From an uncultured Candidatus Melainabacteria bacterium (GTDB lineage: Bacteria; Cyanobacteriota; Vampirovibrionia; Gastranaerophilales; Gastranaerophilaceae): a stretch of 64,000 bases of DNA. Of this stretch, positions 8,432 through 16,686 are shown in pieces. Each line of letters starts with the position of its first letter. Within the stretch, counting starts at the first letter, position 1. The notes below the pieces were generated by a model that saw nothing but the letters and a program-made list of their open reading frames with translations, did not search any database and was not told the origin of the DNA. A program made the position numbers and the translations under genes. The stretch is taken from contig CAKVIG010000001.1 of NCBI GenBank assembly GCA_934754515.1, forward strand, positions 1 to 64,000. The letters are read 5' to 3'.

Positions 8432-9043
8432 ATGTATCGTTTTATCTTATCTTTACTTCTATTAACTTTTATCAGCCCGATTTCAAGTTTTGCAACGACC
8501 AGAACTGTTGTCACTCAAAGTCCTTATTACTATAACCCTAATTTCAATCACATTCAAACAAGAAGGCCTTACGGATATAATCGTCCGCACTCACCAAGAC
8601 AATATTATAATCCTTGTCACAACTGTTCAAATTTTTCAGATATAAATGCTTTAGAAAAATACACAATGAATAGAAATTTTACGCGAGAAAGCGATATGCA
8701 ACGTTTAGAACGATTGGAAATGCAAGCTTTCGGAGCATTACAAAACGGTGATATTAACACAAGATATGAAAATGTAAGAAGTGCAATTCTTTCACGCCCA
8801 AAACAAAATTACAGAACAAGTCTTTTAAGAAATATCGGGGATTATTTTGCAGGGCAAACAACGGGATACACGCCTTCTATCGGCTCTTCTAATCCTTTTA
8901 TCAATTCATTCTCTCAAGGAAGTTATCCGACAAACTACGGCAACACATCATTTACAGAATTTAGCGGCCCGTTCGGAACAAGAGGATATAACATTAATAA
9001 TTACAGTACAGGTTCAAACGCAGGAATTAGAATTTTGGATTAA
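8432..9043 (+). CDS. Secreted hypothetical protein, Tyr/Asn/Ser-rich
   Basis: A 203-aa protein with a clear signal peptide (YRFILSLLLLTFISPISSFA, cleaved before TTR). The mature chain is rich in Y, N, P and S. Its central segment, KYTMNRNFTRESDMQRLERLEMQAFG, forms an amphipathic helix of the 'RLERLE..AFG' type, followed by NGDINTRYENVRSAI. The ends look disordered. It is probably periplasmic or surface-attached. A ggagg ribosome-binding site lies 8 nt before this ATG; the TTG 18 nt upstream has none. TATAAT at about 8399 may be the -10. The function is unknown. Confidence 0.7.
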   Translation: MYRFILSLLLLTFISPISSFATTRTVVTQSPYYYNPNFNHIQTRRPYGYNRPHSPRQYYNPCHNCSNFSDINALEKYTMNRNFTRESDMQRLERLEMQAFGALQNGDINTRYENVRSAILSRPKQNYRTSLLRNIGDYFAGQTTGYTPSIGSSNPFINSFSQGSYPTNYGNTSFTEFSGPFGTRGYNINNYSTGSNAGIRILD

Positions 9044-9186
9044 CGCAAACCTTTTTCAGGGTGCGCAGAATTTGATTTAACGATTTCATAGTATTCGTTT
9101 TTATCAATATTCACGCCCATATTTTTGGTGTCAATTGTGAATTTCTTTTTCTTTTTAGGTTTATACGGATTAACGAACAATTTCAT
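9040..9186 (-). CDS. Small basic protein overlapping panD 3' end, 48 aa
   Basis: A short ORF starting inside the last codons of panD (17-nt overlap) in another frame, preceded by ggggaagga directly upstream of its ATG. The product starts MKLFVNPYKPKKKKKFTID and continues through a mixed helix (NIDKNEYYEIVKS) to HPEKGLR. It ends convergently, sharing 4 nt with the stop of the secreted-protein gene. The tight overlap and ribosome-binding site favour translation coupled to panD. I do not recognise it, and its small size leaves it unproven. Confidence 0.5.
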   Translation of the reverse strand: MKLFVNPYKPKKKKKFTIDTKNMGVNIDKNEYYEIVKSNSAHPEKGLR

Positions 9187-9520
9187 TTCCTTCCCCAACT
9201 TGAACAATAGTTGGTTTATGAGTTTTAATTTCTTCAGGAGTTAAATCTGCATAAGTTACGATAATAATTTTGTCACCGGGTTGAGCTTTTCTTGCAGCGG
9301 CACCGTTTAAACAAAAACATTTTGAACCGCGTTTACCTTTTATTACATAAGTTTGAAATCTTTCACCATTATTGATGTTTAAAATTTCAACTTTCTCCCA
9401 TTCCATTATGCCTGAAAGTTCCAAAAATTCTTCGTCTATAGTAATTGAGCCAACATAATTTAAATTTGCGTCTGTAACAGTTGCTCTATGTATTTTAGAA
9501 TTCAAAAATTGTCTTAACAT
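9170..9520 (-). CDS. panD: Aspartate 1-decarboxylase
   Basis: A 116-aa pyruvoyl enzyme making beta-alanine from aspartate for pantothenate synthesis. It shows the family start (LRQFLNSKIHRATVTDANLNY), the self-cleavage site G-S in YVGSITID (Ser about residue 25 becomes the pyruvoyl group), and the conserved NGAAARKAQPGDKIIIVTYA. The length is normal. A gaggtag site lies close to ATG. panB and panC are not nearby, but coaX in this window acts later in the same CoA route. Confidence 0.97.
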   Translation of the reverse strand: MLRQFLNSKIHRATVTDANLNYVGSITIDEEFLELSGIMEWEKVEILNINNGERFQTYVIKGKRGSKCFCLNGAAARKAQPGDKIIIVTYADLTPEEIKTHKPTIVQVGEGNEIVR

Positions 9521-9573
9521 ATCTACCTCGCATAGACCATATTAACACGAAAGCAATAAAAAGAAAAAATAAT

Positions 9574-10902
9574 TTATTTTTCAATAAACTCAAGTATACC
9601 TTCTGCAATACCCTGAGCAACATTAGATGCGAAATTTTCGGAATTATACAAAACCGAATCACAAGGATTTGTCATATAAGCGGTTTCAACAAGAATTCCG
9701 ACATAATTATATGGTCTAATCACTGCAAAACTGGCTGTTTTAACACCATCTTTTCTTGTTCCGGCGGCTTTAGTTACAGATTTTTCTACAGTTTCTGCAA
9801 GCTTTTTAGAATTAGGATTAAAATAATAAACACTTGTTCCTTTATTTTTATGGATATTCATCGGAATATCACCAATCGAATTCAAATGAATACTTACAAA
9901 AATATTAGCATCATTATTTTTAGCAATATCAACCCTATCATTTAACGAAACAAAACCATCGCATTCTCTTGTCATTACAACATTTGCGCCAAGTTGTTTT
10001 AATTTTTCCGCTAATTCTAAAGCAATTTTTAAATTAATATCTTTTTCTTCTTGCCCCAAACAACCGATTGCACCTTTTTCAGAACCACCATGACCTGCAT
10101 CAACTACAACAGTTATATCTTCTAGCGTATCAGGGAGTGCACTCACTTTAAAAGTGTACACACCGTCTTTCAAGTCTATATTGTAATAATACTTTTCAGG
10201 CTTTGGTATGTTTACGGTATAGACTGAATTTTCAGAAAGCTCAGGGTTGTAAACTTTAAACAAAATTTCTTTGTCTTTTTCTTCTATTGTATAAGGCAAA
10301 TTTTTGCTGAAAGAAATTGTCTGAATAGTCGCATTTTTGAACTTTTTGCTATCCATGTTTATAAAACTTGCTGTACTTGAACAATCAACACTGTCTACAT
10401 CTTTTTTGGCTATCCAAGCAGTTTGGTTTTTAGAAAGAAAAACTCGATAAAACTCGCCTTTTGAACCGTTTATCAATAGAGTCGTATCTTTAAAAAGATG
10501 AGCAATTCTATTTAAACCGCCGTCAACAGGAGTACTTCTCAACGGCACATTATCACGTTTTACTGCAACCGGTTGAATATCAAATTCCGTTATTGGAATT
10601 TCTACGGCTTTTGTTGGTGCATTTTTATAAAATTTGTAAATTTGCGTATTGTAGTTTGAGCGTACAAGAACTCTATTTTCTCCAACCTTTAACTTTACTG
10701 AATGCGCAAAAGCCCCATTTGGCGCAACATAAATCGGATAGCCATTTATTGTAATTGATTCAGAATTATTGGCTTTTCCTACAAAAAAAGCATAATTAGA
10801 ATTGGATATTGAGCTTTTTTCTCTAGGCAAAATTAGCTCATAGCCAAAGCTTTGAGCTGCTCCGAATAAAAACAACAATAAAAATAACAACCCTTTCTTC
10901 AT
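9574..10902 (-). CDS. N-acetylmuramoyl-L-alanine amidase with N-terminal SH3-like region
   Basis: A 442-aa exported peptidoglycan hydrolase. A signal peptide (KKGLLFLLLFLFGAAQSFG) is followed by about 230 residues of beta-rich domains, including an SH3-like part near RDNVPLRSTPVDGG, and a C-terminal Amidase_3 domain. That domain starts ITVVVDAGHGGSEKGAIG, has a Glu after the GQEEKDINL block, SIHLNS for the second zinc His, and ends with LVETAYMTNPCD. Zn ligands and catalytic Glu appear intact. The ATG at 10902 was preferred to the one at 10911 because TAAAAT lies 7 nt upstream of it (TTGCAC, N17, TAAAAT), there is no ribosome-binding site for either, and MKKG is a normal signal-peptide start. 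Confidence 0.9.
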   Translation of the reverse strand: MKKGLLFLLLFLFGAAQSFGYELILPREKSSISNSNYAFFVGKANNSESITINGYPIYVAPNGAFAHSVKLKVGENRVLVRSNYNTQIYKFYKNAPTKAVEIPITEFDIQPVAVKRDNVPLRSTPVDGGLNRIAHLFKDTTLLINGSKGEFYRVFLSKNQTAWIAKKDVDSVDCSSTASFINMDSKKFKNATIQTISFSKNLPYTIEEKDKEILFKVYNPELSENSVYTVNIPKPEKYYYNIDLKDGVYTFKVSALPDTLEDITVVVDAGHGGSEKGAIGCLGQEEKDINLKIALELAEKLKQLGANVVMTRECDGFVSLNDRVDIAKNNDANIFVSIHLNSIGDIPMNIHKNKGTSVYYFNPNSKKLAETVEKSVTKAAGTRKDGVKTASFAVIRPYNYVGILVETAYMTNPCDSVLYNSENFASNVAQGIAEGILEFIEK

Positions 10903-10909
10903 AGTTAGC

Positions 10910-10938
10910 ATTTTAATATAAAATTATATTAGGTGCAA
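10910..10938 (-). promoter_or_regulatory. Putative leaderless promoter of amidase gene
   Basis: - strand TTGCAC, N17, TAAAAT, 7 nt, ATG at 10902. It fits the no-leader arrangement seen at several other genes here. Confidence 0.45.
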
Positions 10939-10988
10939 TTTGCAAGATAGATGAATTATTGATATTGAAATTCATTTCTTTTTAAAAT

Positions 10989-11003
10989 TATAATAAACCT
11001 ATG
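10989..11003 (+). promoter_or_regulatory. Putative leaderless promoter of clc gene
   Basis: Consensus TATAAT at 10989-10994, then aaacct and ATG at 11001. TTGAAA lies 18 nt upstream of the -10. No Shine-Dalgarno is present. The ATAATAAACCTATG string is identical to that at pabBC. Confidence 0.55.
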
Positions 11004-12626
11004 GAAAAAAGTTTTACAAAAATATTTTGGCAAGCAATAATCGTAGGTTTGCTAACAGGCTTAATTGTCGTAGCTTTCAGACTCGGCATAGAAAATTTGT
11101 TCAGTTTTATTATGGCGAAATTTTACACAAAGCCTTTACTGTTTTTAGTTATAACGACTTTAGGCGGATTATTAGCAGGACTATTAGTCTACAAATTTGC
11201 GCCCGAAACATCGGGAAGCGGAATCCCTTACGTCAAAATGTCGCTTTTGAGAAGCGGAAAATTAATCAGAGTTCGCACAATTTTTGTAAAATTCTTTGCC
11301 GGTGTAATCGGGATAGGAACAGGGCTTTCACTCGGCAGAGAAGGTCCGAGCGTTCAACTTGGCGCAGGCGCAGGTTCTTTTGTCGGCAAACTTTTTAAAC
11401 TGAGCGGAAACAACCGCGACAAATTAATAGCGTCAGGCGCAGGCGCAGCAATCGGTGCAACATTTAACGCCCCAATTGCAGGAACACTTTTTGTTTTAGA
11501 AGAACTTATTCACAAATTCACGCCATCAATGTTATTTCCAACGCTTGTTGCAACAGTAACTTCAGCAAGTATTGCAAGATATTTTTTAGGCGCGAATCCT
11601 GCATTCAATATTTCAATTCCTGCAATCGGAATCAGTCCGTCTGTTGTAATTGTTTGTATAATTCTGGGTTTGATATCAGGCGTTTTAGGCGTGTTATTTT
11701 CAAAAACCATTTTCTTTATGAATAGAAATTTTGCTAAGATAAAATTACCAAACTACTGCAAACCAGCTATTGCAGGTTTGATTACAGGGCTTGCAGGCTT
11801 AATCATTCCTTACGTTTTATCATCAGGCAACGGTTCTGTTGAAAAACTTTTGCTTAACGATTTTCCAATCGCTTTAGTTTGCATAATTTTTCTTGCGAAA
11901 TTTATAATTACACCGATTTGTTTCGCATCAGGCGCAGCAGGCGGAATCTTTTTGCCAATGCTAATGCTCGGCTCGTTTTTAGGATACATTACAGGATATT
12001 TTGCTAACGATTTTGGAGCAGACGTAAATCTTACGGCAATTGCATCTCTCGGCATGGCAGGATTTTTATCTTCTGTTGCCAGAACTCCGCTAACCGCAGT
12101 TGTCATGGTTTTTGAAATGACGGGCGGGTATGAATGTATTTTACCACTAATGCTTGTTTCTGCAATTGCAGATTTGACTGCTGAAAAAATGAACCATAAA
12201 CCTATTTATGCAAAACTTGTAGTTAATCAATACAAAAATGCGGATGTAAATTTATCCGATAAAACCACTATTCAAGATATTATGACAAAAAATGTAAAAA
12301 CATTTAAAAACAACGCTAAAATCCAAGATATACTTGAAATTATGGAACAAGAAGGTCATAATGCTTATCCGATTTGTGACAAAAAAGACCGCTTGTCAGG
12401 AATTATAACAAAATCCGACATCGAAGATGTTTTGGTTGATAACAAGATGAAATCAATTACGGTAAGCAGAATTTTGGACACAAATCCTGTAACAGTTTAT
12501 CCTGACGATAATTTGTACACAGTATATTATCGCTTGCACGAAAATTCGACAGAATGGGCGATTGTTATTGATAAGGAACAAAAAGTTTTAGGGATTGTGA
12601 CAAGGAAAGATATTATTAATAATTAA
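11001..12626 (+). CDS. ClC-family chloride/proton antiporter with CBS domains
   Basis: A 541-aa inner-membrane transporter. ClC selectivity motifs are present in order: GSGIPYVK, GREGPSVQLG (gating Glu about 114), PIAGTLFVLEE (Glu 167-168, the second matching the internal proton glutamate of exchangers), and GAAGGIFLPML. Retention of the proton glutamate points to a 2Cl-/H+ exchanger rather than a channel. Residues 420-541 form a tandem CBS pair (DIMTKNVKTFKNNAKI and ILDTNPVTVYPDDNLY) that may bind adenine nucleotides. It is monocistronic, followed by a palindromic repeat. Confidence 0.95.
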   Translation: MEKSFTKIFWQAIIVGLLTGLIVVAFRLGIENLFSFIMAKFYTKPLLFLVITTLGGLLAGLLVYKFAPETSGSGIPYVKMSLLRSGKLIRVRTIFVKFFAGVIGIGTGLSLGREGPSVQLGAGAGSFVGKLFKLSGNNRDKLIASGAGAAIGATFNAPIAGTLFVLEELIHKFTPSMLFPTLVATVTSASIARYFLGANPAFNISIPAIGISPSVVIVCIILGLISGVLGVLFSKTIFFMNRNFAKIKLPNYCKPAIAGLITGLAGLIIPYVLSSGNGSVEKLLLNDFPIALVCIIFLAKFIITPICFASGAAGGIFLPMLMLGSFLGYITGYFANDFGADVNLTAIASLGMAGFLSSVARTPLTAVVMVFEMTGGYECILPLMLVSAIADLTAEKMNHKPIYAKLVVNQYKNADVNLSDKTTIQDIMTKNVKTFKNNAKIQDILEIMEQEGHNAYPICDKKDRLSGIITKSDIEDVLVDNKMKSITVSRILDTNPVTVYPDDNLYTVYYRLHENSTEWAIVIDKEQKVLGIVTRKDIINN

Positions 12627-12631
12627 TATAT

Positions 12632-12855
12632 TCACCTCACCCTAACCCTCTCCTGTAAGGCGAGGGAATAACCAAGAATTGTTAACTTATATTAGAAATG
12701 CAATTAAATTTAATTGTGTTTTGAACGACTTTAGGTCATTCCCTCGCCTTACAGGAGAGCGGATTTTCAGTAGGGCGTAAGCCCGTAAGGTGGCGGTCAG
12801 ACGTTACTCTGCCGACACCCCGAATAATCCAAGACAGGGTTAGGGTGAGGTGTCA
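12632..12855. repeat. Palindromic repeat, family A copy (full, with insertion)
   Basis: Inverted ends cacctcaccctaaccctctc and gagagg... gttagggtgaggtgtc, with an AT-rich centre. Between the arms the right half carries extra material (agcggattttcagtagggcg to ccgaataatccaagacaggg). There is no transposase. It ends just beside the stop of the 52-aa micro-ORF. Confidence 0.8.
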
Positions 12856-12868
12856 ACCACATTCAAAA

Positions 12869-13027
12869 TCACCTTTTATACTCTTGCTCCAGCTTCGATT
12901 TAATCATCTTCATTTCTTCTCGAGTCAAAAATGAAGAAAAACGCATAAATTGGTACATGGCATCATCATACGAATACTGTTTGCGCTCAACTTTTTGCAG
13001 CCACTCTCTAACTTCTCTGGTAATCAT
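12869..13027 (-). CDS. Small hypothetical protein, 52 aa, coupled to DUF1653 gene
   Basis: Its ATG overlaps the TGA of the upstream DUF1653 gene as ATGA, the classic arrangement for translational coupling. The 52-aa product starts MITREVREWLQKVERKQYS and ends in a charged helix (TREEMKMIKSKLEQEYKR), giving a compact helical protein with no membrane segment. It stops at TGA 12869-12871, just before the repeat. No family is recognised. The coupling and good amino-acid composition make it a credible gene. Confidence 0.6.
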   Translation of the reverse strand: MITREVREWLQKVERKQYSYDDAMYQFMRFSSFLTREEMKMIKSKLEQEYKR

Positions 13028-13242
13028 ATCAAACTAAACCTCAAAACTTTTTTGCCATCAACCAAAACTTCTTCATTCCACATAAATTTTGGTCTAACCC
13101 AAATATCGCCCTTATCTACATTTTGGTAAACAATCATATCTTCTTCGGTTTCAGAATGTTTGCCAAGTGCGATAATTTTATACACATTCCCTTTGTAGTG
13201 TTTATAAATTTTTCCGACAGTGATTTCTTGCATAACTTGCAT
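13024..13242 (-). CDS. DUF1653 domain protein
   Basis: A 72-aa protein that is essentially one DUF1653 domain: G-K-I-Y-K-H-Y-K-G-N-x-Y-K-I-I-A-L-G-K-H-S-E-T-E-E near residues 10-33, then MIVYQN, WVRPKFMW and a C-terminal KVLRF. The family is widespread, small and of unknown biochemical role. The next gene is translationally coupled. No clear ribosome-binding site is seen for either of the first two ATGs (13242, 13233), so the exact start is uncertain. Confidence 0.85.
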   Translation of the reverse strand: MQVMQEITVGKIYKHYKGNVYKIIALGKHSETEEDMIVYQNVDKGDIWVRPKFMWNEEVLVDGKKVLRFSLI

Positions 13243-13300
13243 AATTATATCATTAAAGAAGTTAATAGTGCAAAGTATTGTACCATTAGCTTTATAAAAA

Positions 13301-13621
13301 TCAAATTATCACGTCTTCAATTAACTTGGATATCATTTTTAGACTCGCCAAATCTGTTTTTTCAAGTTTCTGATTAATCCCTTTTATCAAATCTTCTTTA
13401 CTTTCGCTTTCAGGAAATTTGAACAACAATTCAGGCTGAACTTCCAGTGCTGACGCGAATTTTGTTATCATCTCAAATGAAGGTGAAGATATGCCCGATT
13501 CAATTCTGCTTATATATTTTGCGTCAACCTCAACTTTTTCGGCAAGCATTAATTGAGTAAGCTTGCGCATTTTTCTAATCTCTTGAAGTCTTTTTCCAAA
13601 TTTCACTTTGTAATCGTTCAT
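13301..13621 (-). CDS. XRE-family helix-turn-helix transcriptional regulator
   Basis: A 106-aa protein with an N-terminal HTH_3 domain, residues 5-62 (FGKRLQEIRKMRKLTQLMLA, recognition helix VDAKYISRIESG, then PSFEMITKFASAL). The 40-residue C-terminal tail is helical and may allow dimerisation. No metabolic partner is evident. An interrupted palindrome lies 95 bp upstream at 13716-13738 and may be its operator or a terminator. TAAAAT ends 6 nt before the ATG, without a ribosome-binding site. Confidence 0.85.
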   Translation of the reverse strand: MNDYKVKFGKRLQEIRKMRKLTQLMLAEKVEVDAKYISRIESGISSPSFEMITKFASALEVQPELLFKFPESESKEDLIKGINQKLEKTDLASLKMISKLIEDVII

Positions 13622-13715
13622 TCCATAATTTTACGAATAATTTAGAAATTTAAAAACTAACATACAGGTAGAAATCATTTGCATTACGCTTACTATATGG
13701 TATACTTTTGTTAAT

Positions 13716-13738
13716 AATTCTAACTATATGTTAGAATT
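13716..13738. promoter_or_regulatory. Perfect 9-bp inverted repeat, possible operator
   Basis: aattctaac/gttagaatt separated by tatat, placed between the divergent XRE regulator and the glycosyltransferase genes. Just upstream, ctatatggtata is another near-palindrome. This suits a dimeric repressor site, and an alternative is a small AT-rich hairpin. Confidence 0.4.
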
Positions 13739-13783
13739 ATTTGATAAAATTCCATTTTTTAAGAGTCGTAAAAAGGAAACAAA

Positions 13784-14653
13784 ATGTCAGAAGCACATTC
13801 AATTTCAGTCCTCATGCCGGTATATAATACAAAAGAAGTGTATTTGCGCGCTTCTATTGAAAGTATTCTGAATCAAACATTTACTGATTTTGAATTGATT
13901 ATTGTAAATGACGGTTCTACGAATAACGCAGAAGAAGTTATTTTGTCATACAAAGATAGTAGGATAAAGTATGTTAAGCAAGAAAATCAAGGAATTGTAG
14001 GAGCTTTGAATAACGGTTGGTCAAAAGCTTCAGGCAAATATATTGCAAGAATGGATTCTGATGACATTGCTTATCCTGAACGCTTTGCAAAGCAAGTCAA
14101 ATTCTTAGAAGAAAATCCTGAGTATTCACTAGTTGGAAGTTGGGCAAAAATTATTCCTTCAAAAAAGATAATCAAATTACCACAAGATATTAAAATCATG
14201 GATTTGCTTGCAGATTGTATGTTTATACACCCTTCAATAATATTTCGTAAAGCAGATTTTGAAAAATTCAATATCTGCTACGAAACGGGGTTTGATTATG
14301 CAGAAGATTATTATATGTATGCAAGAGCTATTAAGTGCTTGAAGATGACAAATTTACAAGAAGTTTTGTTGGATTATAGGGTTTATCCTGAAAATTCAAG
14401 TTCTAAAAATAGAGATGTACGAGTTAAAAGCAGTTTTAAAGTGCAAGATTTGATTTTAGAAGGTTTCAGTATTGATAAGGGATTGCAAGAAAAAATTTTA
14501 GATATTGCTTATAAAAAAAAGAATAAAGTTGGACACTTAAAAGAAAAAATATTCTCAGTAAAAAATTTGTACAAAAATTGGACAAAGTATAAGTTGATTA
14601 CTGTTTTTGGAATTGAAATTTTGTTTAGAGTTGGAGAGTATAAGAATGCCTAA
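13784..14653 (+). CDS. Family 2 glycosyltransferase
   Basis: A 289-aa GT-A fold enzyme, probably adding a sugar to a surface polysaccharide. It starts ISVLMPVYNTKEVYLRASIE, has VNDGSTNN for nucleotide binding, the DXD-type ARMDSDDIAYPERF near residue 90, and a later ED (DYAEDYYMY) catalytic-type motif. It has no transmembrane segment. The tail IEILFRVGEYKN is also present as a stub before the third transferase. A good aaaagg site precedes ATG. It overlaps the next gene by 8 nt. Confidence 0.9.
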   Translation: MSEAHSISVLMPVYNTKEVYLRASIESILNQTFTDFELIIVNDGSTNNAEEVILSYKDSRIKYVKQENQGIVGALNNGWSKASGKYIARMDSDDIAYPERFAKQVKFLEENPEYSLVGSWAKIIPSKKIIKLPQDIKIMDLLADCMFIHPSIIFRKADFEKFNICYETGFDYAEDYYMYARAIKCLKMTNLQEVLLDYRVYPENSSSKNRDVRVKSSFKVQDLILEGFSIDKGLQEKILDIAYKKKNKVGHLKEKIFSVKNLYKNWTKYKLITVFGIEILFRVGEYKNA

Positions 14654-15668
14654 ATTTTCAATAATCATACCTGTTTATAACGTTGAAGAATATTTAAAAG
14701 AGTGTTTAGAATCTATTATTAATCAGTCATTTAAGGATTTTGAAGTTATATGTGTAAATGATGGTTCTACAGATAATTCTTTAAAAATTCTACAAAAATA
14801 TGCAGAGAATGATGAGCGTTTTAAAGTTTTAAACCAAGAGAATCAAGGACAAGGTGTTGCAAGAAACAACGCATTAAAGATTGCAAATGGAGAATACATA
14901 CTGTTTGTTGACCCTGATGATTTTGTAGAATTTGATATGCTGGAAGTTTTAAAAGAAAGGTTAGATGTTCAAAATGTAGATGTTGCATTTTTTGATTACC
15001 AAATTTTTGGAGAAGATATTGAAACCAAAATTGTCCGATTTATGGATGAAATGAAAAACAATTTAAACATAAATATTGATAATAATTCTGTTTTTAACTG
15101 GCAAGAATTAGTAAAGAATAATTTTAGTTGCGCAGCAATGATGGTTTGGAACAAAGTTTACTCAAACAAATTTCTTGAAGCAAATCATATTCAATTTGCT
15201 CCAAATAAACATGCTGAAGATCATATTTTTTCTATCGGCGCAACTTTATTAGCAGATAAAATCTCGTATATAAACAAAACTTTATATCATTATAGGTATA
15301 GACCGGATTCTTCAGTGAATAAAGTATCAGAGAACAATTTTTGCATATTTGAAAATTTCAAAATATTAGAAAACTTTCTTAAACAAAACAGTCTTTTTGA
15401 AAAATACAAAAATGACTATAGAAATTACATTGTTAATCTCTCTGCTTGTCATTATTACAAAATCCCTATAGCATTGCTATCAGTATATATTGCAAAAACC
15501 AAACAGTTTCTATCTGATAAAGAATTTTCTGCTTTTAAAAAAAGAATAAACGGTGACTTCTCATTACTTGAAAAATTATTTTCAGTTAAAAATTTGAACA
15601 TCCCCGGAAAACCAGGAAAATACTTAACCATTTTGGGATTTACTATACCGTTACGAAAACATACGTAG
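14646..15668 (+). CDS. Family 2 glycosyltransferase
   Basis: A 340-aa GT2 enzyme: FSIIIPVYNVEEYLKECLES, VNDGSTDNS, and the metal-binding VDPDDFVEFD near residue 93, with a capsule/LPS-type C-terminal region containing KHAEDHIF (general-base motif) and ending in ILGFTIPLRKHT. An in-frame TTG at 14607 lies within the previous gene. The ATG at 14646, with ggagag 8 nt upstream and an 8-nt gene overlap, is the natural start. It works in the same short surface-glycan cluster. Confidence 0.9.
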   Translation: MPKFSIIIPVYNVEEYLKECLESIINQSFKDFEVICVNDGSTDNSLKILQKYAENDERFKVLNQENQGQGVARNNALKIANGEYILFVDPDDFVEFDMLEVLKERLDVQNVDVAFFDYQIFGEDIETKIVRFMDEMKNNLNINIDNNSVFNWQELVKNNFSCAAMMVWNKVYSNKFLEANHIQFAPNKHAEDHIFSIGATLLADKISYINKTLYHYRYRPDSSVNKVSENNFCIFENFKILENFLKQNSLFEKYKNDYRNYIVNLSACHYYKIPIALLSVYIAKTKQFLSDKEFSAFKKRINGDFSLLEKLFSVKNLNIPGKPGKYLTILGFTIPLRKHT

Positions 15669-15700
15669 TAAAAATTACACAATAAAATACTATTTAGAGA

Positions 15701-15742
15701 GTAGAAATTTTGTTTAGAGTCGGAGAGTATGAAAATGCGTAA
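15701..15742 (+). pseudogene. 3' remnant of a lost glycosyltransferase gene
   Basis: This stretch reads V-E-I-L-F-R-V-G-E-Y-E-N-A-stop and is almost base-for-base the 3' end of the first glycosyltransferase (14611-14653), including the ribosome-binding site and start of the following gene. Nothing upstream of it is coding. It is best explained as the surviving tail of a deleted or recombined paralogue. Confidence 0.7.
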
Positions 15743-16637
15743 AATAATTCATTATTTTTATGATGATATAAATATTTGGGAAAAAAATGCTTCACCACAA
15801 TTCAGAATGTGTTTTGCGTCCTGGAAAAAGTTTTGCCCTGATTATGAAATAAAGCTATGGCATGTGGATATGCCTGAATTTCAAGATATGTTAAAATCGT
15901 CTAAATTTCTGAGAGAATGTTATAAAAGAAAAATGTGGGCTTTTATTTCTGATTATGTAAGGTATTATGCGTTATATAATTATGGTGGAATTTATTTAGA
16001 TACAGATGTACAACTTTTGAAAAACTTTGATGATTTTATTAACTTACCATTCTTCGTAAGTATTGAAGGCGATATAATAGACGGTAACAATATTCCTGAG
16101 CCTGCTATTTTAGGAGGAGAAAAAGGACATTGGATTTTTAAAGAAATATTAAATTTATATAATTCTAATAAAATATTTGAAATCAATTTCCCTATTGCCA
16201 ATAATATAATGGCGAAAGTGCTGCATGAAAAACTTAATTTTTCCAGAATACCATATCAAGAAAACTTACAAGAAGAAGTTTGTGAGAACTATAATCCTCA
16301 AATACATTGTAAATCAATTTCCAGTTATAAATTATATCTTAATCAAAAAGTATACATGAACAATGATGTTTATATATTTCCTTCTGAATACTTTTGTCCA
16401 TCTTGGAGTGTATTTGGCGAAAAAGCATTCACGTCTAACACAGTAGCCATTCATTGGGCTCAATCTTCATGGTGGAGTGGAAAAAGTAAACTTCGTGACA
16501 TAGAAGCTTTTAGATATAAAAATGTCATTAAAAGATTTTGGTATCGTTATTCCGAAAAATTTGCCAAAATAATCACTTGCGCAATTCCAAACAAAAAGAC
16601 AAGAATTCTTATCAGAAATAAAATAATATTAAAATGA
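15735..16637 (+). CDS. GT32-like glycosyltransferase with DXD motif
   Basis: A 300-aa protein of the Gly_transf_sug/OCH1-like family found in capsule clusters. It shows the typical start (KIIHYFYDDINIW), SWKKFCPDYEIKLWH, then AFISDYVRYYALYNYGGIYL followed by DTDVQ, the DXD metal/nucleotide-sugar site near residue 90. A late HWAQSSWW block is also family-like. The ATG at 15735 has ggagag 7 nt upstream. The ATG at 15729 is too close to that site and was not chosen. Confidence 0.88.
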   Translation: MRKIIHYFYDDINIWEKNASPQFRMCFASWKKFCPDYEIKLWHVDMPEFQDMLKSSKFLRECYKRKMWAFISDYVRYYALYNYGGIYLDTDVQLLKNFDDFINLPFFVSIEGDIIDGNNIPEPAILGGEKGHWIFKEILNLYNSNKIFEINFPIANNIMAKVLHEKLNFSRIPYQENLQEEVCENYNPQIHCKSISSYKLYLNQKVYMNNDVYIFPSEYFCPSWSVFGEKAFTSNTVAIHWAQSSWWSGKSKLRDIEAFRYKNVIKRFWYRYSEKFAKIITCAIPNKKTRILIRNKIILK

Positions 16638-16686
16638 GATGTTTTATTGAAAAATTATTTAAAACAATTTTCCATTTAGTCAGTAG

